From positions 1-51,673 of the forward strand of contig NZ_JALHMP010000030.1 in NCBI RefSeq assembly GCF_022843985.1: a DNA stretch of 51,673 nt. Reading direction: 5' to 3'. The translations under genes and the position numbers were made by a program. Position 1 is the stretch's first letter. Each line of letters opens with the position of its first letter. Of this stretch, positions 1-8,011 are shown piece by piece. Origin of the DNA: Phreatobacter sp. (GTDB taxonomy: Bacteria > Pseudomonadota > Alphaproteobacteria > Rhizobiales > Phreatobacteraceae). The notes below the pieces were generated by a model. That model was not told the DNA's origin. It did no database searches and was given only the letters and a program-made list of their open reading frames with translations.

Positions 1-1
1 C

Positions 2-454
2 GTCGCAGCCGCGCCGACATCGCAACCGGCGGCCGCAGCGGTGCGGGCCGGCAGCCTGACCATCGCCCAGCCGTGGGCGCGCGCGACGCCCGGTGGCGCA
101 AGGGTCGCCGGCGGCTACCTGACCGTGACCAATACGGGGGCAGTCCCCGACAGGCTGATCGGCGGCAGCGCGGCCTTCGCCGAGCGGGTAGAGATCCACG
201 AGATGGCGACGCGCGACGGCGTCATGACGATGCGCGCGCTGCCGGCAGGCCTCACCATCGCACCGGGCCAGACGGTCGCGCTGAAGCCCGGGGGCCTGCA
301 TGTCATGTTCATGGAGCTGAGGACGCCGCTTGCGGAAGGCCAGACCGTGAAGGTCACTCTGGATTTCGAGAAGGCCGGCAAGGTCTCGCTCGACTTCCGC
401 ATCGGCAGTCTCGGCGGCCGGGCAGCCCCCGGGGGAGAGCACCACCACCACTGA
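2..454 (+). CDS. Periplasmic copper chaperone, PCu(A)C family (5' end missing)
   Basis: The frame is open from base 2, so the start lies left of the window; a GTG at 41 is internal, because the Ala/Pro-rich residues before it look like the linker after a signal peptide. The visible part has the core of the PCu(A)C (DUF461) family: VEIHEM, then a methionine pair (VMTM), then GLHVMFM, i.e. the His/Met pattern that binds Cu(I) in the periplasm and hands it on, classically for cytochrome oxidase CuA assembly. The protein ends in EHHHH, a possible extra metal-binding tail. No partner gene (Sco, copper permease) is visible, so the operon context is unknown. Confidence 0.85.
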   Translation, partial: VAAAPTSQPAAAAVRAGSLTIAQPWARATPGGARVAGGYLTVTNTGAVPDRLIGGSAAFAERVEIHEMATRDGVMTMRALPAGLTIAPGQTVALKPGGLHVMFMELRTPLAEGQTVKVTLDFEKAGKVSLDFRIGSLGGRAAPGGEHHHH

Positions 455-852
455 GCGCCGGCAAGGCGATCGCAGCGGCGCTGCCCGCATGCCGCCTGAT
501 CCGATTGACGCGAGCGGTCGTGCCGGGGTCCGCCCGTCCGCCAATCGGTGCGTGGACGGCGGCCTCACGCGCAAGGCTTTGTCAGCCGCTCCCGACCTTT
601 GGCTCTTGCCGCCTCGGCGCGCTTTTCCAAAGCTGGTCCGGCAGGAATCGCACGAGGTCCTGCAATGGTCCGGCTGCGTCCGCGGGGGCGCGGCCTTTCC
701 TTGGGTTCCCGGCGGGGTGGAAAGGGAGCCCTGCCGGAAAACAGGGCTCCGGCTCTGGCGCGAGGCGTGTGATCGGTGGCAGTTTGCGCGCCCGACCCGG
801 GTCCATCGCCGGACCTGCGGATTCCGTCTTGCACCTACGGAGGACGACAACG
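455..852. other. Intergenic region, no gene seen
   Basis: 398 bp between the copper chaperone and the aldehyde dehydrogenase. Long open frames cross it on both strands but look like GC-rich noise: they resemble no family and continue antisense or out of frame into the neighbours. The one structured element is the 9-bp hairpin at 725-750, listed separately. A good ribosome site (GGAGGA, about 8 nt before the ATG) lies at the right edge. Confidence 0.6.
725..750 (+). promoter_or_regulatory. Perfect 9-bp inverted repeat upstream of the aldehyde dehydrogenase
   Basis: GGAGCCCTG (725-733) and CAGGGCTCC (742-750) are exact reverse complements around an 8-nt loop. There is no T-tract, so it is not a canonical terminator. 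It lies about 100 nt before the start codon and could be an RNA leader hairpin or a protein-binding site. Confidence 0.4.
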
Positions 853-2283
853 ATGTCCAACAACCTCAAGTTCTACATCAACGGCGAATGGGTCGCCCCG
901 ACCGGCGGCGCGACCCTCGACGTGATCGATCCCTCGACCGAAGAGCCCTTCACGCAGATCGCGCTCGGCACCGAGGCCGATGTCGACAAGGCGGTGAAGG
1001 CCGCCCGCGAGGCGTTCAAGACCTTCTCGCAGACCACCAAGGCCGAGCGGCTGGCGCTGATGCGCAAGCTTCTCGAGGTCTACAACAAGCGCTTCGCGGA
1101 CGTCGCCGACGCCCTCTCCCGCGAAATGGGCGCGCCGAAGAAGCTCGCCCACACCGCCCAGGCCGGCATGGGCACGGCCCACCTGTCGAAGATGATCGAG
1201 ACGCTCGAGACCTTCGCATTCGAGGAGTTGCGCGGCACGACCCTGATCGCAAAGGAGCCGATCGGCGTCGTCGGCATGATCACGCCATGGAACTGGCCGA
1301 TCAACCAGATCATGTGCAAGGTCGCCCCGGCGCTCGCCGCCGGCTGCACGATGGTGCTGAAGCCGAGCGAGATCGCGCCGATCAACGCCATCATCTTCGC
1401 CGAGATCATGCACGAGGCCGGCGTGCCGAAGGGCGTGTTCAACCTCGTCAACGGCGACGGCCCGACGGTGGGCGAGGCGATCGCCCGCCATCCCGGCGTC
1501 GACATGGTGTCCTTCACCGGCTCCACCCGCGCCGGCGTGCTGGTGGCCAAGGCCGCCGCCGACACGGTCAAGCGCGTTCACCAGGAGCTCGGCGGCAAGT
1601 CGGCCAACATCATCCTGCCGGATGCGGACATCGCCAGGGCGGTGAAGCTCGGCGTCGAGGGCATGATGCGCAATTCGGGTCAGTCCTGTAACGCGCCGAC
1701 GCGCATGTTCGTCCCTGCCGCCCGGCACGACGAGGCCAAACAGGTCGCCAAGGAGACCGCCGAGAAGCTGAAGGTCGGTCCGGCATCGGCAGAGGACAGC
1801 TGGATGGGCCCGGTGGTCAGCGAGGTGCAGTTCAACAAGATCCAGAAGCTGATCGAGAGCGGCATCAAGGAGGGCGCCGAGGTCGTCACCGGCGGCACCG
1901 GTCGTCCGGAGGGGCTCAATCGCGGCTACTATGTGCGCCCGACAGTCTTCGCCGGCGTCACCGACGACATGACCATTGCGAAGGAAGAAATCTTCGGGCC
2001 CGTCCTGTCGATCCTGCCTTACGACAGCGAGGCCGAGATCGTCGAGCGCGCCAACAACACGCCCTACGGCCTCGCCTCCTATGTCCAGTCGGGATCCCTG
2101 GACAAGGCCCGCAAGCTCGCGGCTCAGATGCGCTCGGGCAACGTTTACATCAACTACCCCGCCTGGGACGCCGGGGCGCCCTTCGGCGGCTACAAGCAGT
2201 CCGGCAACGGCCGCGAATATGCCGAGTTCGGCCTCGAGGAGTTCCTCGAGATCAAGGGCACGGTCGGCTACGGCGCCGCCTGA
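853..2283 (+). CDS. Aldehyde dehydrogenase, NAD(P)-dependent
   Basis: 476 residues, the usual length of the ALDH superfamily; it oxidises an aldehyde to the acid with NAD(P)+ in the cytoplasm. Visible hallmarks are the cofactor-fold segment GMITPWNWP, the general base Glu245 in QELGGKS and the nucleophile Cys279 in GQSCNAP, 34 residues apart as in active enzymes. IFGPV and PFGGYKQSG are also present. The ATG at 853 follows a strong GGAGGA ribosome site. The gene appears monocistronic: about 400 bp of non-coding DNA upstream and a terminator downstream. The substrate cannot be read from sequence. Confidence 0.95.
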   Translation: MSNNLKFYINGEWVAPTGGATLDVIDPSTEEPFTQIALGTEADVDKAVKAAREAFKTFSQTTKAERLALMRKLLEVYNKRFADVADALSREMGAPKKLAHTAQAGMGTAHLSKMIETLETFAFEELRGTTLIAKEPIGVVGMITPWNWPINQIMCKVAPALAAGCTMVLKPSEIAPINAIIFAEIMHEAGVPKGVFNLVNGDGPTVGEAIARHPGVDMVSFTGSTRAGVLVAKAAADTVKRVHQELGGKSANIILPDADIARAVKLGVEGMMRNSGQSCNAPTRMFVPAARHDEAKQVAKETAEKLKVGPASAEDSWMGPVVSEVQFNKIQKLIESGIKEGAEVVTGGTGRPEGLNRGYYVRPTVFAGVTDDMTIAKEEIFGPVLSILPYDSEAEIVERANNTPYGLASYVQSGSLDKARKLAAQMRSGNVYINYPAWDAGAPFGGYKQSGNGREYAEFGLEEFLEIKGTVGYGAA

Positions 2284-2311
2284 TCGGCGCAAACCCTCCC
2301 TGACGGCGAAG

Positions 2312-2334
2312 GGCGGCCCATGGGCCGCCTTTTT
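2312..2334 (+). terminator. Rho-independent terminator of the aldehyde dehydrogenase
   Basis: GGCGGCCCA followed directly by TGGGCCGCC is an 18-bp perfect palindrome that can fold as a 7-bp G/C stem with a CATG loop, followed by TTTTT. It starts about 30 nt after the stop codon. Confidence 0.9.
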
Positions 2335-2435
2335 CGTTGGTGGTCTTGGCTGCTCTGTCGCTGGGGTCCTCTGCCTCGGCCGCGGAGGGCTGGTCCGAGC
2401 AACGGCGCCACTGCCGTTGCGAAACCCAAGCAACC

Positions 2436-2453
2436 GTGTCACTCAACTGTCAT
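2436..2453 (+). promoter_or_regulatory. Pho box (PhoB operator) upstream of phnD
   Basis: GTGTCAC-TCAA-CTGTCAT: two 7-mers at an 11-bp period. The second matches the PhoB half-site CTGTCAT 7/7 and the first 5/7. It lies 44 bp before the phnD ATG, a normal place for a PhoB-activated promoter. This suggests the operon is induced by phosphate starvation. Confidence 0.7.
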
Positions 2454-2497
2454 GCAATTCATGTTTCTCGCCGGGACACCTTGATCAGGAGCCATTT

Positions 2498-3451
2498 ATG
2501 GGAAGTCTGTTCCGAGCTGCCGCCCTCATCGCGACCATGACGCTCAGCATGCTTTCGAGCGCCTTCGCCCTCGATTCCCGTTACCGCGACACCGATGGTG
2601 ATCTGGTCGCTGACATTCCGGCCGCCGCAGACCAGGTCGATCCCGCGGTGCTGATCTTCGCCTACACCCCCGTCGAGGATCCCTCGGTCTATGCGCGCGT
2701 CTGGGATTCCTTCCTGCAGCACATGGCACGGGTCACGGGCAAGCGCGTCCAGTTCTTCCCGGTGCAGTCCAATGCGGCGCAGATCGAGGCGTTGCGCGCC
2801 GGTCGGCTCCACGTGGCCGGCTTCAACACGGGCTCGACGCCGCTCGCCGTCAACTGCGCGGGTTTCCGGCCCATGTTCATCATGGCCGCCAATGACGGCG
2901 ATTTCGGCTACCGGATGCAGTTCATCACGCATCCCGGATCCGGTGTTGAGAAGATGGAGGACATCCGGGGACGGCGCGTCGCCTTCACCTCCGAGACCTC
3001 GAATTCCGGCTACAAGGCGCCGTCGGCGCTGTTGCGCGACACCTACAGGCTTGAGGCCAACCGCGACTTCACGCCGGTCTTCTCCGGCCGGCACGACAAT
3101 TCGGTGCTCGGCGTCGCCAACCGCGACTATCCGGTCGCCGCCATTGCGAGCGAAGTCGCGCGGCGCATGGTCGCACGCAACGTCGTCCGCGCCGATGCAT
3201 TCCGGGTGATCTACGAGTCGGACCGCTTCCCGACCACAGCCTACGGGGTGGCGCACAACCTGCGCGCCGACCTGCAGGACAAGATCCGCGAAGCTTTCGC
3301 CACCTTCCAGTGGGCCGGCACCGCTCTTGCGGAGGAGTTCGGCAAGACCATTCCGGCCGGTGAGCGTTTCATGCCGATCACCTATCGCGACGCCTGGAAA
3401 GTCGTGCGCGACGTCGACGCTTCCGTCGGCGTACAGTACACCTGCCGCTGA
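2498..3451 (+). CDS. phnD: Phosphonate/phosphate ABC transporter, periplasmic binding protein
   Basis: 317 residues with a signal peptide (positively charged start, hydrophobic stretch, cleavage near residue 24 after FA-L). The body has the PhnD-family features QIEALRAGRLHVAGFNTG, the SETSNSGYKAPS ligand loop and VQYTCR at the end. PhnD-type proteins capture phosphonates, phosphite or phosphate esters; in rhizobia the related PhoD serves high-affinity phosphate uptake. A short Asp-rich loop (DTDGDLVAD) near the mature N-terminus looks like a calcium-type loop. First gene of phnD-phnC-phnE-phnE, preceded by a Pho box and followed by a strong hairpin. No C-P lyase genes are present, so uptake only. 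Confidence 0.92.
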   Translation: MGSLFRAAALIATMTLSMLSSAFALDSRYRDTDGDLVADIPAAADQVDPAVLIFAYTPVEDPSVYARVWDSFLQHMARVTGKRVQFFPVQSNAAQIEALRAGRLHVAGFNTGSTPLAVNCAGFRPMFIMAANDGDFGYRMQFITHPGSGVEKMEDIRGRRVAFTSETSNSGYKAPSALLRDTYRLEANRDFTPVFSGRHDNSVLGVANRDYPVAAIASEVARRMVARNVVRADAFRVIYESDRFPTTAYGVAHNLRADLQDKIREAFATFQWAGTALAEEFGKTIPAGERFMPITYRDAWKVVRDVDASVGVQYTCR

Positions 3452-3479
3452 TCGAAGCTGGCGATCGACTGACCGGTCA

Positions 3480-3504
3480 CCCCGCGCCGCCTGTCGGCGC
3501 GGGG
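3480..3504 (+). promoter_or_regulatory. Intercistronic hairpin between phnD and phnC
   Basis: CCCCGCGCCG (3480-3489) and CGGCGCGGGG (3495-3504) form a perfect 10-bp stem with a 5-nt loop. Only two T follow, so read-through is expected. Its place just after the binding-protein gene fits an mRNA-stabilising or attenuating element giving more PhnD than membrane complex. Confidence 0.7.
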
Positions 3505-3535
3505 TTCCGCCGGAACTGATGAGGATTTGCGCCCG

Positions 3536-4375
3536 GTGCTGCGGATCGACAGTCTGACGAAGCGCTACAAGACCGGCGACATGGCGCTCAGGGGCGTATC
3601 CTTCACGGTCCAGCCGGGTGAACTGGTCGGTCTCATCGGTCCCTCAGGCGCCGGCAAATCCACCCTGATCCGCTGCGTCAACCGACTGGTCGAGCCCACC
3701 GCAGGCTCGATCCGCCTCGGCGACGTCGTACTGACCGACCTCGGCGGCAGGGACCTGCGCAAGGCTCGCCGTCGCATCGGCATGATCTTCCAGGAATTCG
3801 CACTGGTCGAGCGCCTCACGGTGATGGAGAACGTGCTGTCGGGGCGCCTGGGCTATGTCGGCTTCTTCGCCAGCTGGCTGCGCCGGTTCCCCGAAGCCGA
3901 TATCCAGCGCGCCTTCTCGCTCCTTGACCGTGTCGGCCTCACCGACCATGTCGACAAGCGGGCTGATGCTCTTTCCGGCGGCCAGCGCCAGCGCGTCGGA
4001 ATCGCGCGGGCGCTCGCCCAGGACCCCGAATTGCTGCTGATCGACGAGCCAACCGCGAGCCTCGATCCCAAGACCTCCCGGCAGGTGATGCGCCTGATCA
4101 CGACGCTCTGCGCCGAGAGGGGACTGGCAGGGATCGTGAACATCCATGATGTGGCGCTGGCGCAGATGTTCCTGCCGCGGATCATCGGCCTGCGCGCCGG
4201 CGAGGTGGTGTATGACGGACCCGCCGCGGGGCTGTCCGCCGACGTTCTCACGCGCATCTATGGCGAGGAGGACTGGTCGAAGCCGATCGGCGAGGCCGAA
4301 GACGAGGACGATCTGCCGGCCGCCACGACACGGTCCGCGGACGGTCCCGTGGGCGACCCGCTGGCGGTGCGCTGA
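3536..4375 (+). CDS. phnC: Phosphonate/phosphate ABC transporter, ATPase
   Basis: 279 residues from the GTG at 3536. An upstream TTG at 3527 is in frame but sits only 1 nt from the GAGGA ribosome site, whereas the GTG has a 10-nt spacing. Walker [10 protein letters not shown] is at residues 35-43, followed by the Q-loop (IFQEFALV), the signature LSGGQRQR, Walker B LLLIDEP and the switch His in NIHD. The C-terminal tail is acidic (EAEDEDD) and probably dispensable. It powers the two PhnE permeases that follow; its stop codon is 2 nt before the next start. Confidence 0.95.
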   Translation: MLRIDSLTKRYKTGDMALRGVSFTVQPGELVGLIGPSGAGKSTLIRCVNRLVEPTAGSIRLGDVVLTDLGGRDLRKARRRIGMIFQEFALVERLTVMENVLSGRLGYVGFFASWLRRFPEADIQRAFSLLDRVGLTDHVDKRADALSGGQRQRVGIARALAQDPELLLIDEPTASLDPKTSRQVMRLITTLCAERGLAGIVNIHDVALAQMFLPRIIGLRAGEVVYDGPAAGLSADVLTRIYGEEDWSKPIGEAEDEDDLPAATTRSADGPVGDPLAVR

Positions 4376-4377
4376 AC

Positions 4378-5193
4378 GTGGACGGACATCTCACCGCGCC
4401 AGCCGGGCCGCGTCTCTGGACACGCCCGCGGCTGATCAAGCAGGCATGGCTGCGCTGGGCGATCATTCTCTGCGCGGTTCTCTATCTCGTCCTCGCGATC
4501 GGCAGCGTCGAGGTGAACTGGACGCGCGTGTCCGAAGGGCTCGTCCGCGCCGCGCGCCTCTTCGCGGGCTTCCTCCAGCCAGACTTCATCTCCCGCTGGA
4601 GCGACATTCAGCAAGGATTGATCGAAAGCCTGACGATGACGGTTTGTGCGACCGTCTTCGGCGTGATCCTGGCGCTGCCCATCGGGCTCGGCGCGGCCCG
4701 TAACGTCGCCCCCACCTGGCTCTATGGCATCTGCCGGGCCATCATCGCGGTGGCGCGCGCCTTCCAGGAGATCATCGTCGCCATCCTCTTCGTCGCCATG
4801 TTCGGCTTCGGGACCTTTGCGGGCTTCCTCACCCTGTCGCTGTCGACGATCGGCTTCCTGTCGAAGCTGATCGCCGACGACATCGAGGAGATCGACGAAA
4901 GCCAGGTGGAGGCGATCCGGTCTACCGGCGGCGGCTTCTGGCAGGTGATCGACTATGCGGTCGCCTCGCAGGTCATGCCGCGGCTGGCAGGGCTGATCGC
5001 CTACAAGTTCGACATCAATTTTCGCGAGAGCTCGGTGATCGGGATCGTCGGCGCGGGCGGCATCGGCGCCACGCTCAACACCGCGCTGGATCGCTACGAA
5101 TTCGATTCCGCCGCGGCGATCCTGCTGATCATCATCGGCATCGTCATGCTGTGTGAATATGCCTCGGGCTGGATCCGCAAGAGGATGGCCTGA
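4378..5193 (+). CDS. phnE: Phosphonate/phosphate ABC transporter permease 1
   Basis: 271 residues, GTG start 2 nt after the phnC stop (translational coupling). It has an N-terminal membrane segment, then the six-helix binding-protein-dependent permease fold. The ATPase-docking EAA loop is EAIRSTGGGFWQVIDY. PhnE-family features include FRESSVIGIVGAGGIG near the C-terminus. It forms the inner-membrane channel with the second PhnE. Two different PhnE proteins rather than one homodimer is the arrangement known from the rhizobial phoCDET operon. Confidence 0.92.
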   Translation: MDGHLTAPAGPRLWTRPRLIKQAWLRWAIILCAVLYLVLAIGSVEVNWTRVSEGLVRAARLFAGFLQPDFISRWSDIQQGLIESLTMTVCATVFGVILALPIGLGAARNVAPTWLYGICRAIIAVARAFQEIIVAILFVAMFGFGTFAGFLTLSLSTIGFLSKLIADDIEEIDESQVEAIRSTGGGFWQVIDYAVASQVMPRLAGLIAYKFDINFRESSVIGIVGAGGIGATLNTALDRYEFDSAAAILLIIIGIVMLCEYASGWIRKRMA

Positions 5194-5209
5194 GATGAGG
5201 ACGGGCTGA

Positions 5210-6028
5210 ATGGCGGTTCTGCAGGGAGAGGACGGGGCGCGCGGCTGGCGGCTTCTGACGATGGAACAGCGCCGCTGGCGCTGGTTCGGGTGGTTCGCGC
5301 TCGTCGCCGTCACGGTGCTGTCTTGGCGCGTCATGACGCAGGACACGATCTGGGCCTTCATCAGCGACGCACCACGTCAGGCTCAGGACATTTTCGGCCG
5401 GATGCTGCCGCCGCGCTGGTCCTACATGGACCGGCTCTGGCAGCCGCTCTGGGATACGATCAACATCGCCACGCTCGGAACGTTGATCGCCATCGTCATC
5501 GCCACCCCGCTGGCCTTCCTTGCCGCCCGCAACACCACGCCAAGCGTACTGTTTGTGCGCCCGGTGGTGTTGTTCATCATCGTGGCGTCCCGCTCGATCA
5601 ACGCGCTGATCTGGGGTCTGCTGCTGGTGGCTGTCCTGGGGCCCGGCGTACTCGCGGGCATCATCGCCATCGCGTTGCGCTCCATCGGCTTCATCGGCAA
5701 GCTGCTCTATGAGGCTATCGAGGAGATCGACGAGACGCAGGTCGAGGCGATCCGCGCCACCGGAGCCCATCCCGCGCAGGTGATGAGCTACGGTATCTGG
5801 CCGCAGATCCTGCCGGCCTTCGCGACGATCGGGGTCTTCCGCTGGGACATCAACATTCGCGAATCGACCGTCCTGGGCCTCGTTGGCGCAGGCGGCCTTG
5901 GGCTTGCGCTGGAAAGCTCGCTCAATACGCTGGCCTGGCCGCAGGTCTCGCTGATCCTGCTGATCATCCTTGGCACGGTGGTGCTCAGCGAATGGCTGAC
6001 CGCGCGGGTCCGCAAAGCCATTATCTGA
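5210..6028 (+). CDS. phnE: Phosphonate/phosphate ABC transporter permease 2
   Basis: 272 residues, ATG 16 nt after permease 1. It has the same fold and EAA loop (EAIRATGAHPAQVMSYG) and the same RESTVLGLVGAGGLG segment, and is clearly homologous to but diverged from permease 1. Last gene of the operon; no clear terminator follows. Confidence 0.92.
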   Translation: MAVLQGEDGARGWRLLTMEQRRWRWFGWFALVAVTVLSWRVMTQDTIWAFISDAPRQAQDIFGRMLPPRWSYMDRLWQPLWDTINIATLGTLIAIVIATPLAFLAARNTTPSVLFVRPVVLFIIVASRSINALIWGLLLVAVLGPGVLAGIIAIALRSIGFIGKLLYEAIEEIDETQVEAIRATGAHPAQVMSYGIWPQILPAFATIGVFRWDINIRESTVLGLVGAGGLGLALESSLNTLAWPQVSLILLIILGTVVLSEWLTARVRKAII

Positions 6029-6238
6029 GCCTCGGAGGACCGGCATTTCGAGGACCGGCCTTCCCGGCGTGCACCATGGAGCGGCGCAGGCAGCTTCGAC
6101 GGCGTGACAGGGGTCTCACCATGTGCCCATGTTCTGGCGGCGGTGCGCATGCGACCGGCTTCATCGCCCGCGGGATGGCGCCGGGTGCTCTGACCGAAGC
6201 CGGCCGATCGCGTCGGTGCGCCGGCACCGGGATCACAC

Positions 6239-6937
6239 ATGGCCGCTCGTAATCCGGCCAATCGTCCCCACATGCACGAGATGACCAGGATCGGAAAACG
6301 GATGGGGATCGGCCTTGGCTTGCTTGTCGGTCTGGGGGTGCTGGGCGCCGGCCTCTGGCTCTATCTCATGAGCAATGTCGAGCAGCCGCGCTACGGGCTC
6401 GTCATGCGCGACGGACCTGTCGAGGTGCGCGACTATCCGGCCATGGTGGTGGCGGAGGTGACGCGGGCCGGTGACCGGGGCAGTGCGGTCCGCGCCGGCT
6501 TCAGACCGCTCGCCGCCTATATCTTCGCCAGGGATCGCGGCGGCGAGAGCGTCTCCATGACGGCGCCGGTGACGCAGCAGCGCGAGACCATCGCCATGAC
6601 GGCGCCGGTCACGCAGATGCCGGCGCGCTCGGAAGCGGGCGAGGCCTGGATCGTCCGCTTCATCATGCCGTCGAAATACACGCTCGAGACCCTGCCGAAG
6701 GCGGCGGGCGACGATGTAAGGCTGCTACCGGTGCCAGCCGCGCGGCGTGCCGCGATCCGCTTTTCCGGGGTCGCAACCGATGAACTGATCGCATCGAACG
6801 AGGCGGCGCTGCGGATCTGGCTGGCAGGGCGGGGCTTCACAATCCTCGGCGCGCCGACCTATGCCTATTACAACGACCCCTTCACACCCGGTTTCCTCAG
6901 ACGCAACGAGGTGCTGTTCGAGGTCGCAGGCCCCTGA
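6239..6937 (+). CDS. SOUL-family haem-binding protein, membrane-anchored
   Basis: 232 residues. An N-terminal membrane segment (about residues 23-42, GIGLGLLVGLGVLGAGLWLY) is followed by a SOUL/HBP domain starting at VEQPRYGLV. The typical MTAPVTQ motif occurs twice about 15 residues apart, as is common in bacterial members, and the YAYYNDPFTPGFLRRNEV segment ends the fold. Family members bind haem or other tetrapyrroles; the bacterial role is poorly known. The domain probably faces the periplasm. ATG codons at 6272, 6281 and 6302 are alternative starts. No functionally linked neighbour. Confidence 0.88.
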   Translation: MAARNPANRPHMHEMTRIGKRMGIGLGLLVGLGVLGAGLWLYLMSNVEQPRYGLVMRDGPVEVRDYPAMVVAEVTRAGDRGSAVRAGFRPLAAYIFARDRGGESVSMTAPVTQQRETIAMTAPVTQMPARSEAGEAWIVRFIMPSKYTLETLPKAAGDDVRLLPVPAARRAAIRFSGVATDELIASNEAALRIWLAGRGFTILGAPTYAYYNDPFTPGFLRRNEVLFEVAGP

Positions 6938-7393
6938 CCACACCAACCGCGCCCTGATCTCGGCGGTCGCCCGAACCACGATATGACGGGCCGCCGCACA
7001 TTCCCGGTCAATGCCGCGGGGTGATGCGGCCACGGATCGCCACGGCGCGAAGGCCTGTCTGCGGCCCGGCCGCGTTCTACCGCCCTGCCGGGTGGCGGAG
7101 CCGGACCCGCATCTCCCGTGCAAGCCCTCCAGCCTCACACCATGCATCAGCTTGCCTGTCCGCAAGGTGGCGCCGTTCACAGCCGCGCGACTGATCCTCA
7201 CGAAATTGCCAGTATGCACATATGCAATCGTTTACTTGCGCTCATTATTGCATTTTCTCAAGTTCGTGATTGGCAAGTGAATAGGCCGAGGTCCATTTCA
7301 GGGTTGTCGACGGCGGACACCTCCCGCCGACACAGCAACACCTTCCGGTCGGCGCGTGTCCCTCCCCGCCCGGGTTCGAATGGAGTGAAGACC
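6938..7393. other. Intergenic region with an AT-rich regulatory segment
   Basis: 456 bp between the SOUL gene and the first small secreted protein gene. The left two thirds are ordinary GC-rich sequence with no convincing gene. From about 7195 to 7290 base composition drops sharply to AT-rich with several TGCA and TTGC words (for example ATATGCAAT and ATTATTGCAT). This is probably the promoter/operator region of the triplicated gene cluster. Confidence 0.6.
7211..7260 (+). promoter_or_regulatory. AT-rich TGCA-repeat region upstream of the triplicated genes
   Basis: The segment holds TGCA at 7215-7218 and 7223-7226, TTGCG at 7236-7240 and ATTATTGCAT at 7243-7252. The last 10-mer recurs exactly inside the operator upstream of the first phasin gene (9349-9358), suggesting a shared regulator. 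I see no certain -10/-35 pair. Confidence 0.4.
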
Positions 7394-7606
7394 ATGAAGA
7401 AGATCATCCTCGCCGCCGCTCTGCTGGCCCCCCTTGCAGCCGCGCCGGCCTCCGCCCAGGTCGAGGCCACGGAAGCCAACACCGTGACCCAGTACCAGAC
7501 GCAGGCGCCGCGCGAGTTCACCGCCCGCCGCGCCGCCTATGCGCCGGTCGCCGCCGTCCGCTCGGACGTGCAGTCCGACCGACAGGGCCCGGCCGGCAAT
7601 TTCTGA
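7394..7606 (+). CDS. Small secreted protein, triplicated family, copy 1
   Basis: 70 residues, family not recognised. A clear signal peptide (MKKIILAAALLAPLAAAPA) ends in an ASA-Q cleavage site near residue 22, leaving about 48 mature residues. The mature part is polar, begins QVEATE, carries TQYQTQAPREFTARRA and ends in AGNF. It has no cysteine, no lipobox and no membrane segment, so it should be a free periplasmic or secreted peptide. The ribosome site is GGAG 8 nt before the ATG, different from copies 2 and 3. This copy lies nearest the AT-rich promoter region. Confidence 0.8.
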   Translation: MKKIILAAALLAPLAAAPASAQVEATEANTVTQYQTQAPREFTARRAAYAPVAAVRSDVQSDRQGPAGNF

Positions 7607-7702
7607 CGCAGTCCTTCCCCCTTGACCCGCCGGCGGGCTCTGCTCCGCCGCACCACGACCGGCAGCGCCGCAACGGCACGCCGCCCCAACAGGAGACCCA
7701 TC

Positions 7703-7915
7703 ATGAAGAAGATCATTCTCGCCGCCGCTCTGCTGGCCCCCCTTGCAGCCGCGCCGGCCTCCGCCCAGGTCGAGGCCACGGAAGCCAACACCGTGACCCA
7801 GTACCAGACGCAGGCGCCGCGCGAGTTCACCGCCCGCCGCGCCGCCTATGCGCCGGTCGCCGCCGTCCGCTCGGACGTGCAGTCCGACCGACAGGGCCCG
7901 GCCGGCAATTTCTGA
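7703..7915 (+). CDS. Small secreted protein, triplicated family, copy 2
   Basis: 70 residues with a protein sequence identical to copy 1; I saw only one silent change (ATC to ATT at codon 5). The ribosome site is AGGAGA with a 6-nt spacing, stronger than for copy 1. Same signal peptide and mature peptide. The 96-bp spacer before it contains no obvious promoter, so it is probably cotranscribed with copy 1. Confidence 0.8.
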   Translation: MKKIILAAALLAPLAAAPASAQVEATEANTVTQYQTQAPREFTARRAAYAPVAAVRSDVQSDRQGPAGNF

Positions 7916-8011
7916 CGCAGTCCTTCCCCCTTGACCCGCCGGCGGGCTCTGCTCCGCCGCACCACGACCGGCAGCGCCGCAACGGCACGCCGCCCCAACA
8001 GGAGACCCATC

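Noticed and set aside
835-2442. A 535-codon minus-strand frame opposite the aldehyde dehydrogenase
   Set aside because: Shadow of a well-conserved enzyme; no start signal and His/Arg/Asp-rich noise.
6029-6252. Small gene between the second phnE and the SOUL gene
   Set aside because: The 86-codon frame has no family likeness, overlaps the end of phnE and lacks a ribosome site; the short AGGACCGGC direct repeat there is too small to interpret.
6517-6637. Duplicated MTAPVTQ motif as a sign of internal duplication in the SOUL protein
   Set aside because: Repeated MTAPV-type motifs are common in bacterial SOUL-family proteins, so not unusual.
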